From contig CAIIXF020000010.1 in assembly GCA_903813345.2 (NCBI GenBank), positions 2,845,169 to 2,909,168 on the forward strand: a DNA stretch of 64,000 nucleotides, in the 5' to 3' direction. The position numbers and the translations under genes were made by a program. Numbering within the stretch: the first letter of the stretch is position 1; each line of letters begins with the position of its first letter. The notes under the pieces were generated by a model. That model was not told the origin of the DNA. It saw only the letters and a list, made by a program, of their open reading frames with translations, and ran no database searches. This DNA comes from Owenia fusiformis. Taxonomy: Eukaryota > Annelida > Polychaeta > Sabellida > Oweniidae. Of the stretch, positions 10,704 to 22,400 are shown one piece after another.

Positions 10704-12722
10704 CTAATCATAGAGACTAATTACATGTCTTTTGAAGGCTCGCTTAAAAATAGAAATGGTTTTTGAATTTTTGATAACATCTGGAGTTGAATTCCAGATT
10801 ATTTCCCCTTGAGTTTTAATACTTCGTTTGCCATAGTTGGTTCTAAATTTGGAAATATGAAGATTGTCAGTCTGTCTTGTATTGTGGTCGTGTACCTGCT
10901 GATTTGCTTGAAAATAATTGCAAAATAAGTCATTCGGAAAATTGTATGGACGTTTGATGCATTTGTAAGTAAAGATAAGAACATTGAGTTTATAAATATC
11001 ATTTATTTTCAGTATATTTAGTTGTTGAAATAAAGGTGATGATGGTGCTTTATTATATTCACTATTAGTAACTAAGCGGGCAAATCTTTTCTGCAGCTTT
11101 AATAAAATATCAATATGTGTTTTTCCTGTCCCACCCCAAGCAGGGATGCAATATTGTAAGTGTGAATAAATAAGTGAGTAATAGATATTCAATAATGATT
11201 TGATACTGAGTTTGTGTTTTATTCGAAATAGAGTACCTATGGTTTTTGAAATTTTTAGTGCAATTTTTCGAATATGTTCTTTCCAATTTAAATTTTGGTC
11301 AATTATAACGCCAAGAAAATTTGTTGAAAAAACACGAATAATGTAAGAGTCTCTAATTTTGATTGAAATATTATCTGGTACCCTATTTTGTGAAGTTGTA
11401 AAGACCATAAAGTTGGTTTTATCAATGTTCAATGAGAGTTTATTAGCACAGAACCAATCATCTACAGTTTTTAATTCATTATTCACTATATCAATTAAGG
11501 AATAAATATTTTTGTCAGAGCAAAGAATATTTGTATCATCAGCAAAAATTACATATTTGAATAAATTGCTAGTAGAGATTAGGTCATTTATGTAAAGGAT
11601 AGAAAGTACGGGGCCTAAAATGGATCCCTGAGGGACACCACATTGTATTGTTTTCATATCCGAGTATTCATGTTCAAAAAAAGTAGTTTGCTTTCTGTTA
11701 CTAAGATAACTTTTGAACCAATCCAAGGATTTACCCTGGAAGCCGTAAAAATTCAATTTAGTAGTAAGTAGAATATCATGGTTAACCGTATCAAAGGCTT
11801 TACTTAAATCCAAAAAGATCCCTAAACTGTAATGTTTATTCTCCATAGCTTTCCTTAGGTTTTCTAGGAAAGTTAAAATAGCTAAACAAGTAGATCGATT
11901 CCTTCGAAATCCGAATTGATTGATACAGATTATTTTGAATTTTTCAACGAACTCAACAACTCTATTATACATAATTTTCTCAAATATTTTAGAAAAAACT
12001 GATAAAAGTGATATCGGCCTATAATTACTAAAGTATCTTTGATCATTCTTTTTGAAGATTGGAATAATTTTGGCTATTTTCAATTGATCTGGAAAGACAC
12101 CGGTCGAGAGAGATAAATTGGTCAAATGGAGCAAAGGAGGAGTGAATATGTCATTTGAATTCTTAACTGTTATTGGTTTAATTTCGTCATACCCTGCTGC
12201 TGAATCTTTTAAATTATCAATAATTTTTTTGACTTCTTTATCTGTTACGCGACTTAAAAATATACTTTGATTGAATGAATCTGTCAATTTGCTTAAGTAA
12301 TATTTTGGGGAAAAATTAGCATTTTTTATATTATTTGCAAGATTACGTCCTACTTCGGTAAAATAATCATTAAAAAGATTAGCAATTTGTTTATGGTCTT
12401 TAATCAGCTTATTATCATAAATAAATTCCTTGTTTGTCAGATTTGAACGTTTGTCTCTGTTAAGAATTTCATTAATGTTTTTCCATGTTTCCTTTAGATT
12501 ACCCGAACAACTGTTGAAATTGCGTTTATAGTAAAGTCTTTCCGAATTTTGTATTACTTGCCTTAAAATGCGTTTAAAAGATTTATATTCATTGATTTTT
12601 GCTGAAGTTGGATGCTTAATAGATTTTACATAGAGTTTGTTTTTTTGTTTAATTGATGTAATTATACCTTCAGTTAGCCATGGTTTTTTATTGTTAAATC
12701 TATATGTCATATTTCTATTCAT
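10704..12722 (-). CDS. LINE reverse transcriptase ORF (endonuclease missing)
   Basis: A 672-codon minus-strand ORF covering the reverse transcriptase and C-terminal region of a CR1/Jockey-group LINE. Visible in order: IIPIFKKNDQRYFSNYRPIS (finger motifs), FGFRRNRST, FLDLSKAFDTVNH (motif A, catalytic Asp), GVPQGSILGP with YINDL (motif B), FADDTN (motif C, catalytic Asp pair) and the thumb, then a C-terminal region ending ISLYD. There is no frameshift or internal stop, so the RT core looks intact and the insertion relatively young. The upstream AP-endonuclease is absent, as expected from incomplete reverse transcription. Not a host gene. Confidence 0.9.
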   Translation of the reverse strand: MNRNMTYRFNNKKPWLTEGIITSIKQKNKLYVKSIKHPTSAKINEYKSFKRILRQVIQNSERLYYKRNFNSCSGNLKETWKNINEILNRDKRSNLTNKEFIYDNKLIKDHKQIANLFNDYFTEVGRNLANNIKNANFSPKYYLSKLTDSFNQSIFLSRVTDKEVKKIIDNLKDSAAGYDEIKPITVKNSNDIFTPPLLHLTNLSLSTGVFPDQLKIAKIIPIFKKNDQRYFSNYRPISLLSVFSKIFEKIMYNRVVEFVEKFKIICINQFGFRRNRSTCLAILTFLENLRKAMENKHYSLGIFLDLSKAFDTVNHDILLTTKLNFYGFQGKSLDWFKSYLSNRKQTTFFEHEYSDMKTIQCGVPQGSILGPVLSILYINDLISTSNLFKYVIFADDTNILCSDKNIYSLIDIVNNELKTVDDWFCANKLSLNIDKTNFMVFTTSQNRVPDNISIKIRDSYIIRVFSTNFLGVIIDQNLNWKEHIRKIALKISKTIGTLFRIKHKLSIKSLLNIYYSLIYSHLQYCIPAWGGTGKTHIDILLKLQKRFARLVTNSEYNKAPSSPLFQQLNILKINDIYKLNVLIFTYKCIKRPYNFPNDLFCNYFQANQQVHDHNTRQTDNLHISKFRTNYGKRSIKTQGEIIWNSTPDVIKNSKTISIFKRAFKRHVISLYD

Positions 12723-12742
12723 ATATGGGAAGCATTCATTGT

Positions 12743-13298
12743 AAACTAGTCAGTTTTACTAGTTCCACATATCATTTACATGACTGGGAACACAATGGAA
12801 ATGGTCAGAATGACCATAAAGATGATGAAATAACCTTTTCAGCCCTCTGAAAATGTGACTGAAAAATAGCTAAAAGTAGGTGCTCAGGAAAGGTCACTGA
12901 ACAGAATCTTTCGATTTTTTCAGAAAACGTGTCCAATATATTGCTCTAAATGATACAATCTTTGAAATTTTAAAAAATTGTCTGAAACAATAATGGCTGT
13001 AGTAAAAAGGTAAATCGATCAATTTTCGATTCAGTTTTTTTCATTTTTTTCTTTTTCTAAGAATGATATCAATTTTTTTTAAATTGTATCATTTTAAGCA
13101 ATATATTGGGCAGATTTTCTGAAAAAGTCAAATGATTCTGTTCAGTGACCTTTCCTGAGCACCTACTCTTAGCTGTTTTTCAGGCACATTTTCAGAGGGC
13201 TGAAAAGGTTATTTCATCATGTTTATGGTCATTCTTACCATTTCCGTTGTGTTCCTGGTCATGTAAATGATATGTGGAACTAGTTAAACTGACTGGAG
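12743..13298. mobile_element. Large fold-back (palindromic) element
   Basis: Arms of about 230 bp (12743-12980 and 13068-13298) are inverted copies: TCAGTTTTACTAGTTCCACA at the left matches TGTGGAACTAGTTAAACTGA at the right, and the shared interior includes CTGAAAAGGTTATTTCATCAT. The central spacer is about 90 bp. It is non-coding and lies next to the truncated LINE. Confidence 0.8.
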
Positions 13299-13299
13299 G

Positions 13300-13690
13300 T
13301 CCAAACAGAACTCTGTTATCTTGGTTCAAAAATTTTTCAAAATCCAGCATGGCTTTTCACTTCCTGTTTTGTCATTTCCTGTTAACTTCCATAGCACCTT
13401 AAGCAATATATACAAGTAAAATAAAAATGAATATAGTATACAGGATAGTACAGGAAAATGCATTATATATGTACAATCTAAAGCACTTCCCTACAATTTG
13501 ACCTCTTCTAGAAAATAATTCAAGCATGTTCAAATACCCCCCCCCCCTCCCCAATTGCACTTCTGACTAAATACTTTTAAGCTGTGAGAAGCAATAGCAG
13601 TATAAGTTGAGACAAACAGTAGAACCCTCGATTCATGATCAATATAATGTAAATAAACAAACCTAGTGTTCCAGTTCTCAAATGTCTGAA
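13300..13690. other. Intergenic, nothing recognised
   Basis: AT-rich spacer between two mobile elements. A C10 run lies near 13540. No exon or repeat was recognised. Confidence 0.5.
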
Positions 13691-15115
13691 GGTACGTTCA
13701 CACCAACGGCGAATGCCACGCTTTAAATCGGCGAGCAAAGCGCCGTCATTTTTGTCATTTTTCTTCATACCAACGGCGCTTTGATGGCGCTTTAAAGCGG
13801 CTTGTAAAGCGGCACCAAAGCGTAACAAAGTTTGATTAAAGCGTCGGGGTCGTAATAGGTCGTAGAAAAGCTCAGAGTAAAACGGGATATTCGGCAAGAG
13901 CGCCAAAAAATTTTTAACTCTTAAAAAATTTTGGGCGCTCTGTTACGAATCGATTAAGCGCCGAGAGCGTATCAAAGCTTAACAAACCGTAACAAAGCTC
14001 AGAAAAACTTGATCCAAAGCGTAGGAAAGCTTAACATAGCTCTAAAAGGTTCCTCACGCTTTGATCCCGCGTTGATCAGGCTTTGTTACGCTTGAAATCA
14101 CGCTTTGAAAAGCTTTGATAAGCATTATTACGCTTTAATGCGATTATGACGCTTTAAATCAGGCTCTGATACGATTGCAAAACTCTGTTGTGCATTGTTA
14201 CGCTCTGTTAAGCTCTGTCACGCATTGGAAAATGTCGAGATCGCCGATTCCATGCCGCTTTTGATCCAATGACTATATAAAGATGCAGTAGATCCATAAA
14301 ACCATTGCATCTTTGACTCGAGAACACGATGGCAGAACAACGAGATCCAGAAATTCCAGATGGACCAGAGCATGACCTATCTGAAGAAGACATGACGTTT
14401 GTCGCACGGCGTGATATAGCGTGTGAAAACTTTCAAGCGTAACAAAGCCTAGCAAAGCGTTTCAATCCTTGATTAAAGCGTCTCAATTCGTTGGAAAGCT
14501 TGAGAGTCCCTCAGGAAAGTGTAACAAAGAGTGTCAGATATTGATGAAAGCGTCTGACCTCGTGTCAGATCTTCATGCCAGATCGTAGCAAATATTGAGA
14601 CATCTTAACGAAGCGTGTCAAGTGGTAACAGACCGTGAATAGACTGGGGTCCCCGCTTTGAACCAAGCTGTTTTAAGCTTTCCTACGCTTTGAGTCAAGC
14701 TTTGTTGAGCTTTGTTACGGTTTGTTAAGCTTTGATACGCTCTCGGCGCTTCAATCAATTCGTAACAGAGCGCCCAAATTTTTTAAACAGTTTAACATTT
14801 ATTGGCGCTCTTGCCGAATATCCCGCTTTACTCCGAACTTTTCTACGACCTATTACGATCCCGACGCTTTAATCAAGCTTTGTTACGCTTTGGTGCCGCT
14901 TTACAATCCGCTTTAAAGCGCCATCAAAGCGCCGTTGGTGCGAACGCTTTAACAGTTTAAATTTTTTAGCGCTCTTGCCGAATATCCCGCTTTACTCCCG
15001 AGCTTTACTACGACCTATTACGACCCCGACGCTTTAATTAAGCTTTGTTACGCTTTGGTGCCGCTTTACAAGCCGCTTTAAAGCGCCATCAAAGCGCCGT
15101 TGTTGTGAACGTACC
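13691..15115. mobile_element. TIR DNA element rich in AAAGCG/TAACAAAGC motifs
   Basis: Bounded by GGTACGTTCACACCAACGGC at 13691 and its near-exact inverse ending GAACGTACC at 15115 (20 of 21 positions match). About 200 bp inside the left end is repeated inverted at the right end, where it is present twice in tandem (about 14800-14945 and 14950-15110). The interior is an unusual string of degenerate AAAGCG, TAACAAAGC and CGCTTTGATAC motifs on both strands. A 36-codon acidic frame (ATG at 14329) is the only non-repetitive coding candidate. No transposase and no clean target-site duplication were seen. The terminal style suggests a PIF/Harbinger-like non-autonomous element, but this is a guess. 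Confidence 0.65.
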
Positions 15116-15119
15116 ATGA

Positions 15120-18100
15120 GTACAAAGTATTGTACAATACCTGAACATTTGGTCTATCTAATTTGATATTTGATACCCCCCCCCCCCCCATCAAACTTTA
15201 GAATATAGTACCATAGTCAGCTGTGAGAAACCATGACAGAGTTGATTAAGTATATATTTATGTACAGTTGGATTTTGAAATGCATGTATGATAGAATAAA
15301 TATAAAACTGTGTACTTGAATATGTATTCCCATGGTCAGTAGATTGTAAACAGAAACAGATCCAGATATTGACCTTTAAATATGACAACCAGCAGGTTTA
15401 AACGGCATAAGGTAATACCAAAACATTGGTCATTACTGAAGTAAGAATAACATGGATTATAGCCCCCCCCCCCCTCTATCAATCAAACTGTTTGTTAGTT
15501 TCCCTTTAAAAACTTCATAGTGAGAATGGTGATTATAGCATAAGAAAGTAAAAGTTGAAACATATGTACAATATTTTGCAGTGGGACTCAAGCTGCCCAA
15601 GGATACTCACAACAAGAAATAGCATTATGAGGTGTGACATCAATACAAACATTGTGGTTTTCAAGAATAAAAAATTGAAATGCCAAACATAATGCTAATA
15701 CTGTTGTTTAAATGTGGTTTATTATTGGTAACTAAGCTCCTTGATCACTCATGTAGTTATTTACATTCACATATAAATAGACAGGAACTTCTCAATACGT
15801 TTCTCAACAAACTGAGAATTGCCTACAAAACATTTCTAGCTCACTTCGATTCATGGCCTATGGGTTCAGGAAAACATTTTTGGAAAAATTGGTATAGGCT
15901 TGAAACATGCCCATGTTATTTTCTGGTACAAAATGAAGTTTGAAGGTATGTGTGTATTTCCTCCCTTTCAGGAATCATTGCGTTGTCTTTTTTGTTGACC
16001 CGGCAAGAGGTCAATGGTAACTCCAGGAAATGCTGATATTTCAAGCAAATGGTTCCCTTCTCAATTATCCAAATTTCTTTAGTAAGTTTCTCAACAACTT
16101 GAGGATTGCCTACAAAACATTTCTCACTCACTAATATTTGATAAGGATGCGGCTTTCCGTAAAAAATAAGGAAATAGGCATACATGTAAGAAAAAAGCGA
16201 TGAGGCGAAAAATGTTTCCAAGCCTTGCCACATTTGCCTGGCTTTTGCAGTTAAAGCCATAGGTTTTAAACCAAAAGAAAGAAGACAGCAGCGATAGAAT
16301 CCTAGAAAGGGACAATGTCGCCTCTAGAGGTCTGTCATGTCCCCCAGACAATCATTTATTGAAGTCCCATTATAATTGCTCATATGATAGGCTATCTTAC
16401 ATACCTAAGATATATCTTGAGAACATATTGAGGGCACAGTATCACCGATATATTGAGAAAATCAATAGAACAACCAACTGTCGGATAAAACACAATAAGT
16501 CCAAATCAACATACAACTGTTTAATCTATATTATGAAACCCTTGAAACTATTAAATATAACTAAGTGTTATGTGGAAAGATAACCAGAAATGTGTTTTGG
16601 TTCAAAAATGAAAAAAAGACATTTCAATTCCATTTAGACTTTATTTCTAGCCAGTAGAAAAGTAATATCCAAGAACAATCATTAAATTGATCTCGTTACG
16701 AATTAGGTAAGGTCTCAAAGTTGGTAAATTGATAGACCAACTCCTTATACATCTTTTAGAGCCAAAACATCAGGGTGTTACTCTCATAAGCCCTTTTAGC
16801 CTAAGCTAATTCCATTTATAGATGGCAGTCATATGATAAAAATTCAGGAAATGATAACATAGAAGGTATGGGGATTCTCTAGATTTTTCACCCTTTTTTA
16901 TTTAAAAAAATTCTTGGGCCATAGGTCATGATAAGATTGTTATCTATTTAAAGACATCAACGATATATCTTTTCCAACTGTTACATAACTGGAAAATTAC
17001 TAATTGGTCAAGGGTCACTACAGGGCCATACATTACATGTGAATTAGTTAATCTACTTTCTTCTTAGTATTTCTTCTGAAAGTAGAAGATATCTAACATC
17101 TATAATTACATTGTGTAGTATTCGTTAATAAAAATGTCTGGAGAAAAAACTTTAGAAACATTTTCAATGATGTCAAATATAAGTGTAGTTGGCACATTGG
17201 ATCAGTTTCTGAGTCTGCGAATAAATTATTTGGGATTAGTTATAAAACTATGTCTGAATGTAAACTCTCACATCCTGCATCAAATATCTGAATGATCTCT
17301 AATATCTAGTTAACTTAACCTTTTATCCTGTATCAGTATGTGGACAATAGTAAACATTGTAATTCAAGCTGCATTTAAACAAGCAGTATCTTACTGGTGG
17401 CTAAATAAACTTATTGACCCCAGGTCATTTTGGTGATGTAAGCTGACCAACATCAAGCCAAATATTTTAAACAAAATAGCCATTATTCATCTTTATTTTC
17501 CATTATTTATGTTGTTTTAAAAGACTAAAAAACTTCATACCAATGATCTGTTGATTTTCTGAATGAATGAAGAAACAGAAATGGTAGCATTATGATGTTA
17601 AAATCATAGTATAAATGTGATGTTTTACATGTTGGTTCAATGGGGAACTGCTTTAGGCCTAAGATTCTTTTCCTGAAAATGGGCTAGACATCTATTGGCT
17701 GTTTATAGAGTATTTTCAACTATTTAGCTAGGCTAAACTCCTGTATTGTGCTTTTATCAGACATTACACCTTTAACTTTAAATATACATGATCGAAAATA
17801 GCCTAAACTTGAAACGATTGTTTCTTACTGATTCTAAATTATTCTAAAATGTTCCGAATAATTCATACTCTCACTTAAACCATCGATGGGCTTTGATATT
17901 TAAACCTTATTTTCTCAAAATATCATAGCCTTAGTTTCGTCCATATAGTAATCAATATGAATTGTCCTAAACAATCTGAGAGGTATAAATGCTTTAAAAT
18001 TTAACTCTTGTCTTGCTGCTTACTAGATCAGCAATTGTACAAGCTTTCAAATTTTACACCATTCCTTGATTGATGGTATCTATATACATTAAAACACTAA

Positions 18101-18320
18101 TGAAGTGTTTAGTATGAGGATTTCAGGGCTAGTCCTTGTGTCATACTATTTTAGTATTCCATACTATTTTAGTATACGATTTCATTTGTGCATAAATATT
18201 ATGACGTAAAAGACTGAGCAATACAACATGAGTTTCAAAAATACGATTGCGATCTGTCATATGCCTGAAATATTAATTTGACAGTTGATTTGTTGATTGA
18301 CGTTGAATGTGATATATATC
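15120..18320. other. Intergenic with decayed repeats
   Basis: No gene recognised. Two C-runs lie at about 15177-15190 and 15463-15473. 15,860-16,100 is a second copy of the repeat at 9.1-9.45 kb; its minus-strand 114-codon frame (15916-16260) is hydrophobic in the middle but matches nothing I recognise and is probably repeat-derived. 16.3-18.3 kb is featureless AT-rich DNA. Confidence 0.5.
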
Positions 18321-18326
18321 CATATA

Positions 18327-19113
18327 CAAGGTGACCCGCCTAAAACTGTCCAAAGGGTTGCGATTTAATACAAAACAACCCAAAGAGTTCGTATTAACGA
18401 TTTACATCCCTTTTATCTCGAAATCTGCTTTGAACTGTACCATTGGATTTCTATGTGAAATTCCTCCTAGAGCATATTCTAGGGATTAAAAAATGTGTTC
18501 AGTTTACATAATTTGAGAAATTGTTGGCAAATATGAGACCTATTTAAAACAGCATTTGTATTATTCAAAGGCGTTGATTATCAATGATTCCCAGCCCTCT
18601 GAAGTTTGAAAAATAATACCTGGGTGTTAATCCATACATAATCCTGGAAAATGAGAAATATTTTTGGGGATTATATGGTGCTGATTATAGTTAATAAAAT
18701 GTTTTAAAGTATGGTGTTTTCTAGATGAAAATGAAATGAATGAAAGAACTCTCCCGATTTATTTTACAAGCAGCTCGCGTTCCTTTATATTTTTAGGACA
18801 AAAATGGGCACATATATTGATTTGTCCCGGCCTGGCAAGGTGATAATGAAAAATATATTTAGTGTCACATTGTCATTCACAGATTGTGGTTTCTTAACAT
18901 GAAAATAAAGTTGATAAAAATCATTACACTTCTGGAGGATTCTGTTGTTTTTACACTTCTGGAGGATTCTGTTTTTTTTTTGTTTTTTTTAAATTTTTAT
19001 ATTTCCTTTATTTCATAATACATCATACAAACAGATACAGGGCCTACGCCGAAGCATTATTGGCCCTGTTGTTTTTACACTTCTGTAGGATTCTGTTGTT
19101 TTGGATCATCCTG
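18327..19113. mobile_element. Possible TIR element with weak ends
   Basis: The left end ATATACAAGGTGACCC resembles the inverse of the right end GGATCATCCTGTATAT, flanked by AT-rich TA steps. The same terminal theme (CAGGGTGGTCC) bounds the element at 39736-41617, suggesting one mariner-like family. The ends are only imperfectly matched. A LINE 3' tail is inserted inside. Confidence 0.35.
18930..19100 (-). mobile_element. LINE 3' tail inserted in a short tandem repeat
   Basis: On the minus strand, about 19073 down to 18972 reads a GGGCC...GGCCCT hairpin, then ATGATGTATTATGAAATAAAG and an A-rich tail, like the 3' end of a CR1-group LINE. It interrupts copies of GTTTTTACACTTCTGGAGGATTCT, which occur twice on the left and once on the right (about 18926, 18950, 19070). 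Confidence 0.5.
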
Positions 19114-19351
19114 TATATGACTTTAAAAATTTTAAAAACTGATATTACTCGTTAAATCAATTATAACCTAGCATTGGGTATTATTATTGGGAAATCATGC
19201 GTGTAATAAACGTAGCACAACTGGGAGGGAATGACGAACTAAACTTTCGTTTCTGTATAGTCTGTAGAAGTAGACTCGTCGTAAAAAAATAAGCATTAAG
19301 AAAGAGTCCGGACGCCAGGCTGGAGTCAGTGATAGTAAGAGTCTACGGAAT

Positions 19352-19427
19352 ATGAAGCTGAACACACAGTGGTTTTACGGACTTAGTGCTGTTGTGGTGT
19401 TAGTCATTGTAAAGGATGCCCATGCAG
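19352..19427 (+). CDS. CAP gene exon 1: signal peptide
   Basis: ATG at 19352. Met-Lys-Leu start, hydrophobic core GLSAVVVLVIV and a small-residue site ending DAHA, so cleavage is expected after residue 25. 76 nt, ending in phase 1 at CAG/GTACCG. A 5' leader lies upstream, but no promoter element was recognised. Confidence 0.85.
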
Positions 19428-22400
19428 GTACCGTTTTAATTTAAATCACTTTTTTATTTAGGGAGAATAAGCCACACGTTTTTAAGAGAGCATAAACGTG
19501 TAACAATAAACCTCAGGAATTATTGTCCCCATTCCGAATGGTTATGCCAGGGACTCAGAGCAAGTAAATTAAAGAAGAGGAGAACAAATTCCTAGTGGAC
19601 TACAATTCTACACGTTCGCGTACAAGTTCCCTTAAAACGTATAGCTTAACGTCCCTATTATGTCATCACAAGTACGTGGCAACATATTGTTTTTTCTTGT
19701 TTATTGTTTTTTTCGACCGGTGTCAACAAATTGATGGCGTTTGTAATTAGCCATGGCAGTTCCATGAAAAATGGCCATGTCAAATCTAAAATATTTCGAA
19801 AAACGTGTCACGATTGTAAAATAATTAATGAATATATTATTTTATCAAGAGAAAAAATCAGTAAACACACATTTAGATTTTCGTCCCATTGACAATATAG
19901 TGTTTATTGATGGGTTCAGTTATTGCAATGTATGTGTAATTTTAAGTTAGGAAATTGCCCAACGTATTATGATTTGGACTAGCTTCCAGCAAATTATAAG
20001 AAAGACAAGTATCATTTACATGTACGAGGTATAAATATTTTTTTCAAATTAAATTGTTACCATTGCATTAACGATGTTTAATTTTTCCAGATCACCAAAT
20101 CAAAAACAGTCCATTTTAGGTTAATGTCTTACATGATCAAACGATTTCTGCTAAAGAAGCCATTTTCAATACGACAGCTTATTTCAAAATGAGGTCATTT
20201 TTATAAAAAAAGATCAATCTTTGATAAACTCATGGGCTTTTAATTAGTAGTTGAAAGCCCATGATAAACTCAAATTTATACCAGTTGACGGATTTAGTTC
20301 AACTGTTATATGCTGAAGCTTTAGAGAAAAGGGGTTCTGTTTTTCCTAGATGGCCGTTCAATTCAAAATGATTGTCATTTTTCATGAAAAAATGTAAATT
20401 TTAATAACTTGAATACCATATAGCATATAGAATACCATATAGAATACCATATAGCATTTTTCGAATTTTTGGGCTAATTAATAGCTTTGGCAAAGGACTG
20501 TTGGTTTTAAAAGTAGGCATTTCCAATATGACCACTTAGTTCAAATATGGCCACCATCTAATTCTAATCTTTGATAACTCAAATACCAGTAAGTTGACTA
20601 TTTGGTTCAAAATATATATGCTGATGCCATATTGTCATAGAAATCTGTTTAAGAATAAATTTTCTATAGGCCTAACTAAAATACCAATCGTCAGATTCGG
20701 ATTTTAAGCCGTAGGTGCCTTATTGACATAGAACTCAGTCAAAAAGAAATGTTTAATTCAAAATGGCCGCCATATTTTTGGGAAAATGATGATTTTACTG
20801 ATAACGCAAATACCAATGAGTAACCAGATTTGGTCCAAATTATACAACTAATAATGATATATAACTATAATACCTTAAAGGCCATAAGACCTCTGCTCGA
20901 GAAAGAATTCAAAAGATTTTTCAAGAAGTTTTATTGGTTATATCAATCGTGTAATGTCACCTTGAAATGATACAGATTTTACAAGAAAGTATAGAACAGT
21001 CTCCTGGGCTAATAATTTTTTTCATGAAAAATATAGAAATATTACCCAAATTAAACTATGAATATTCAAAAGAGGACACTTAAATCGACCGATTCAATAA
21101 AATACAAGTCTCGATTTGGGGAAAGAAGTTCATCAGTGTACTGCGATAATATTTTTTGCGAAAAATTTAGAAATATTACCCAAATTGAATTATGACTATT
21201 CAAAAGAAGACATTTAAATCTATGTTATGGAAAAAAATCAAATTTGTCCGAAGCAGCGATAATGCTCATTTAGATTGATGAACTTCGTTCTCCAAACCGA
21301 GAATCGTCCTTTGCTATTCCGTGGTGTTGTTTTTTCTAGTTTTCTGTTTTTTTATTTGTAGACTTCAAGGCTGACTGTCTCAACAAACACAATGCTTTGA
21401 GAATGCTGCACCAAGGTACCCCATCGATAACGTACAGTGATACAATTGCACTGTCGGCGCAGGCAGTCGCTGATGACCTTGCCGCTAGGGATGCCTTTGA
21501 GCATTCGAACTTACCTGGCTTGGGAGAGAATCTCTATAAGGGGAGCAAAACTGGATCAGCTTTCACCGGTGACTACTGCGATGATGCAACCCAGGCCTGG
21601 TAAATATAGCAGTCAGTACAAAACAGATCTTCCATGGAAATATTTGATTTAATTAAGGTTACCTCGGATTAAGAGAAGATATATGCCAAGTACCATGGTT
21701 ATTGACCATAAAATGGCTGAACAGAGATCTGTCCAGCGCTATGCACGTTGAAGGATAAGACTAGTAGTCGGGACAGAACAAGTAATTTTTCCTGACTTTT
21801 TCAATTCTTAATAATTTTTCATTTTTCACTAGATAAACTTTAATAACCATTCCTAACATACAAAATATTTTGTTAAAGTTATAATCAATTTTCATTATAA
21901 TTACAGCTTTTTTAAAAATGATGGCCAACTTCTGTTAAGGGACCGTTTTGTTGGAAATGGAGGACATTTCTAGCAGTGATTGATTTTGAGTGCTAGCTCA
22001 TGTACCGGCTTATGTGCGTGACTTTTTACACTTGAATTTAATCTATTTCACATAATTTATTAGTTAAAATGGAATAATGAAATATTCACACATTTCTAGG
22101 CAATGCGCGTCCGATTCCAACCAATCCGAATACACTATATCAAATAACTGCATGCTATTATATAACCAACAATTCACCCGTGGTCACTTATTCTAGATTC
22201 TATTTAAACAAATGGAACCGATAAACTGATAAGATCATATTTTAGAAAATCCTATAAATAGTATCATAGGGAATAACAAGCTACGTGCTTATGCAGGTCA
22301 AATATTAAGCTTTGTATGGTGGTCGTGGTCAGAATCAATGATACCGACTGACACAAACAGAAGTGACAAATTGACCATTGCAAAAAATTTACTTGATAAT

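Larger units (their letters stand above)
9998..12722 (-). mobile_element. 5'-truncated CR1/Jockey-group LINE
   Basis: The minus-strand element has an intact reverse-transcriptase ORF (10704-12722). Its probable 3' end is near 9998-10020, where the minus strand reads a short hairpin sequence followed by TTTTAATAAATAAAAAAAA. The 3' UTR is interrupted by two palindromic insertions (10208-10350 and 10353-10622). The endonuclease half is missing; the ORF stops just next to a fold-back element. Assignment of the A-tail to this element is an inference. Confidence 0.7.

Noticed and set aside
10799-11002. Second minus-strand frame inside the LINE
   Set aside because: Shadow of the RT ORF in another frame.
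15916-16351. Minus-strand 114-codon hydrophobic frame
   Set aside because: The same DNA is repeated at 9.1-9.45 kb with different frame breaks, so it is a dispersed repeat and not a gene.
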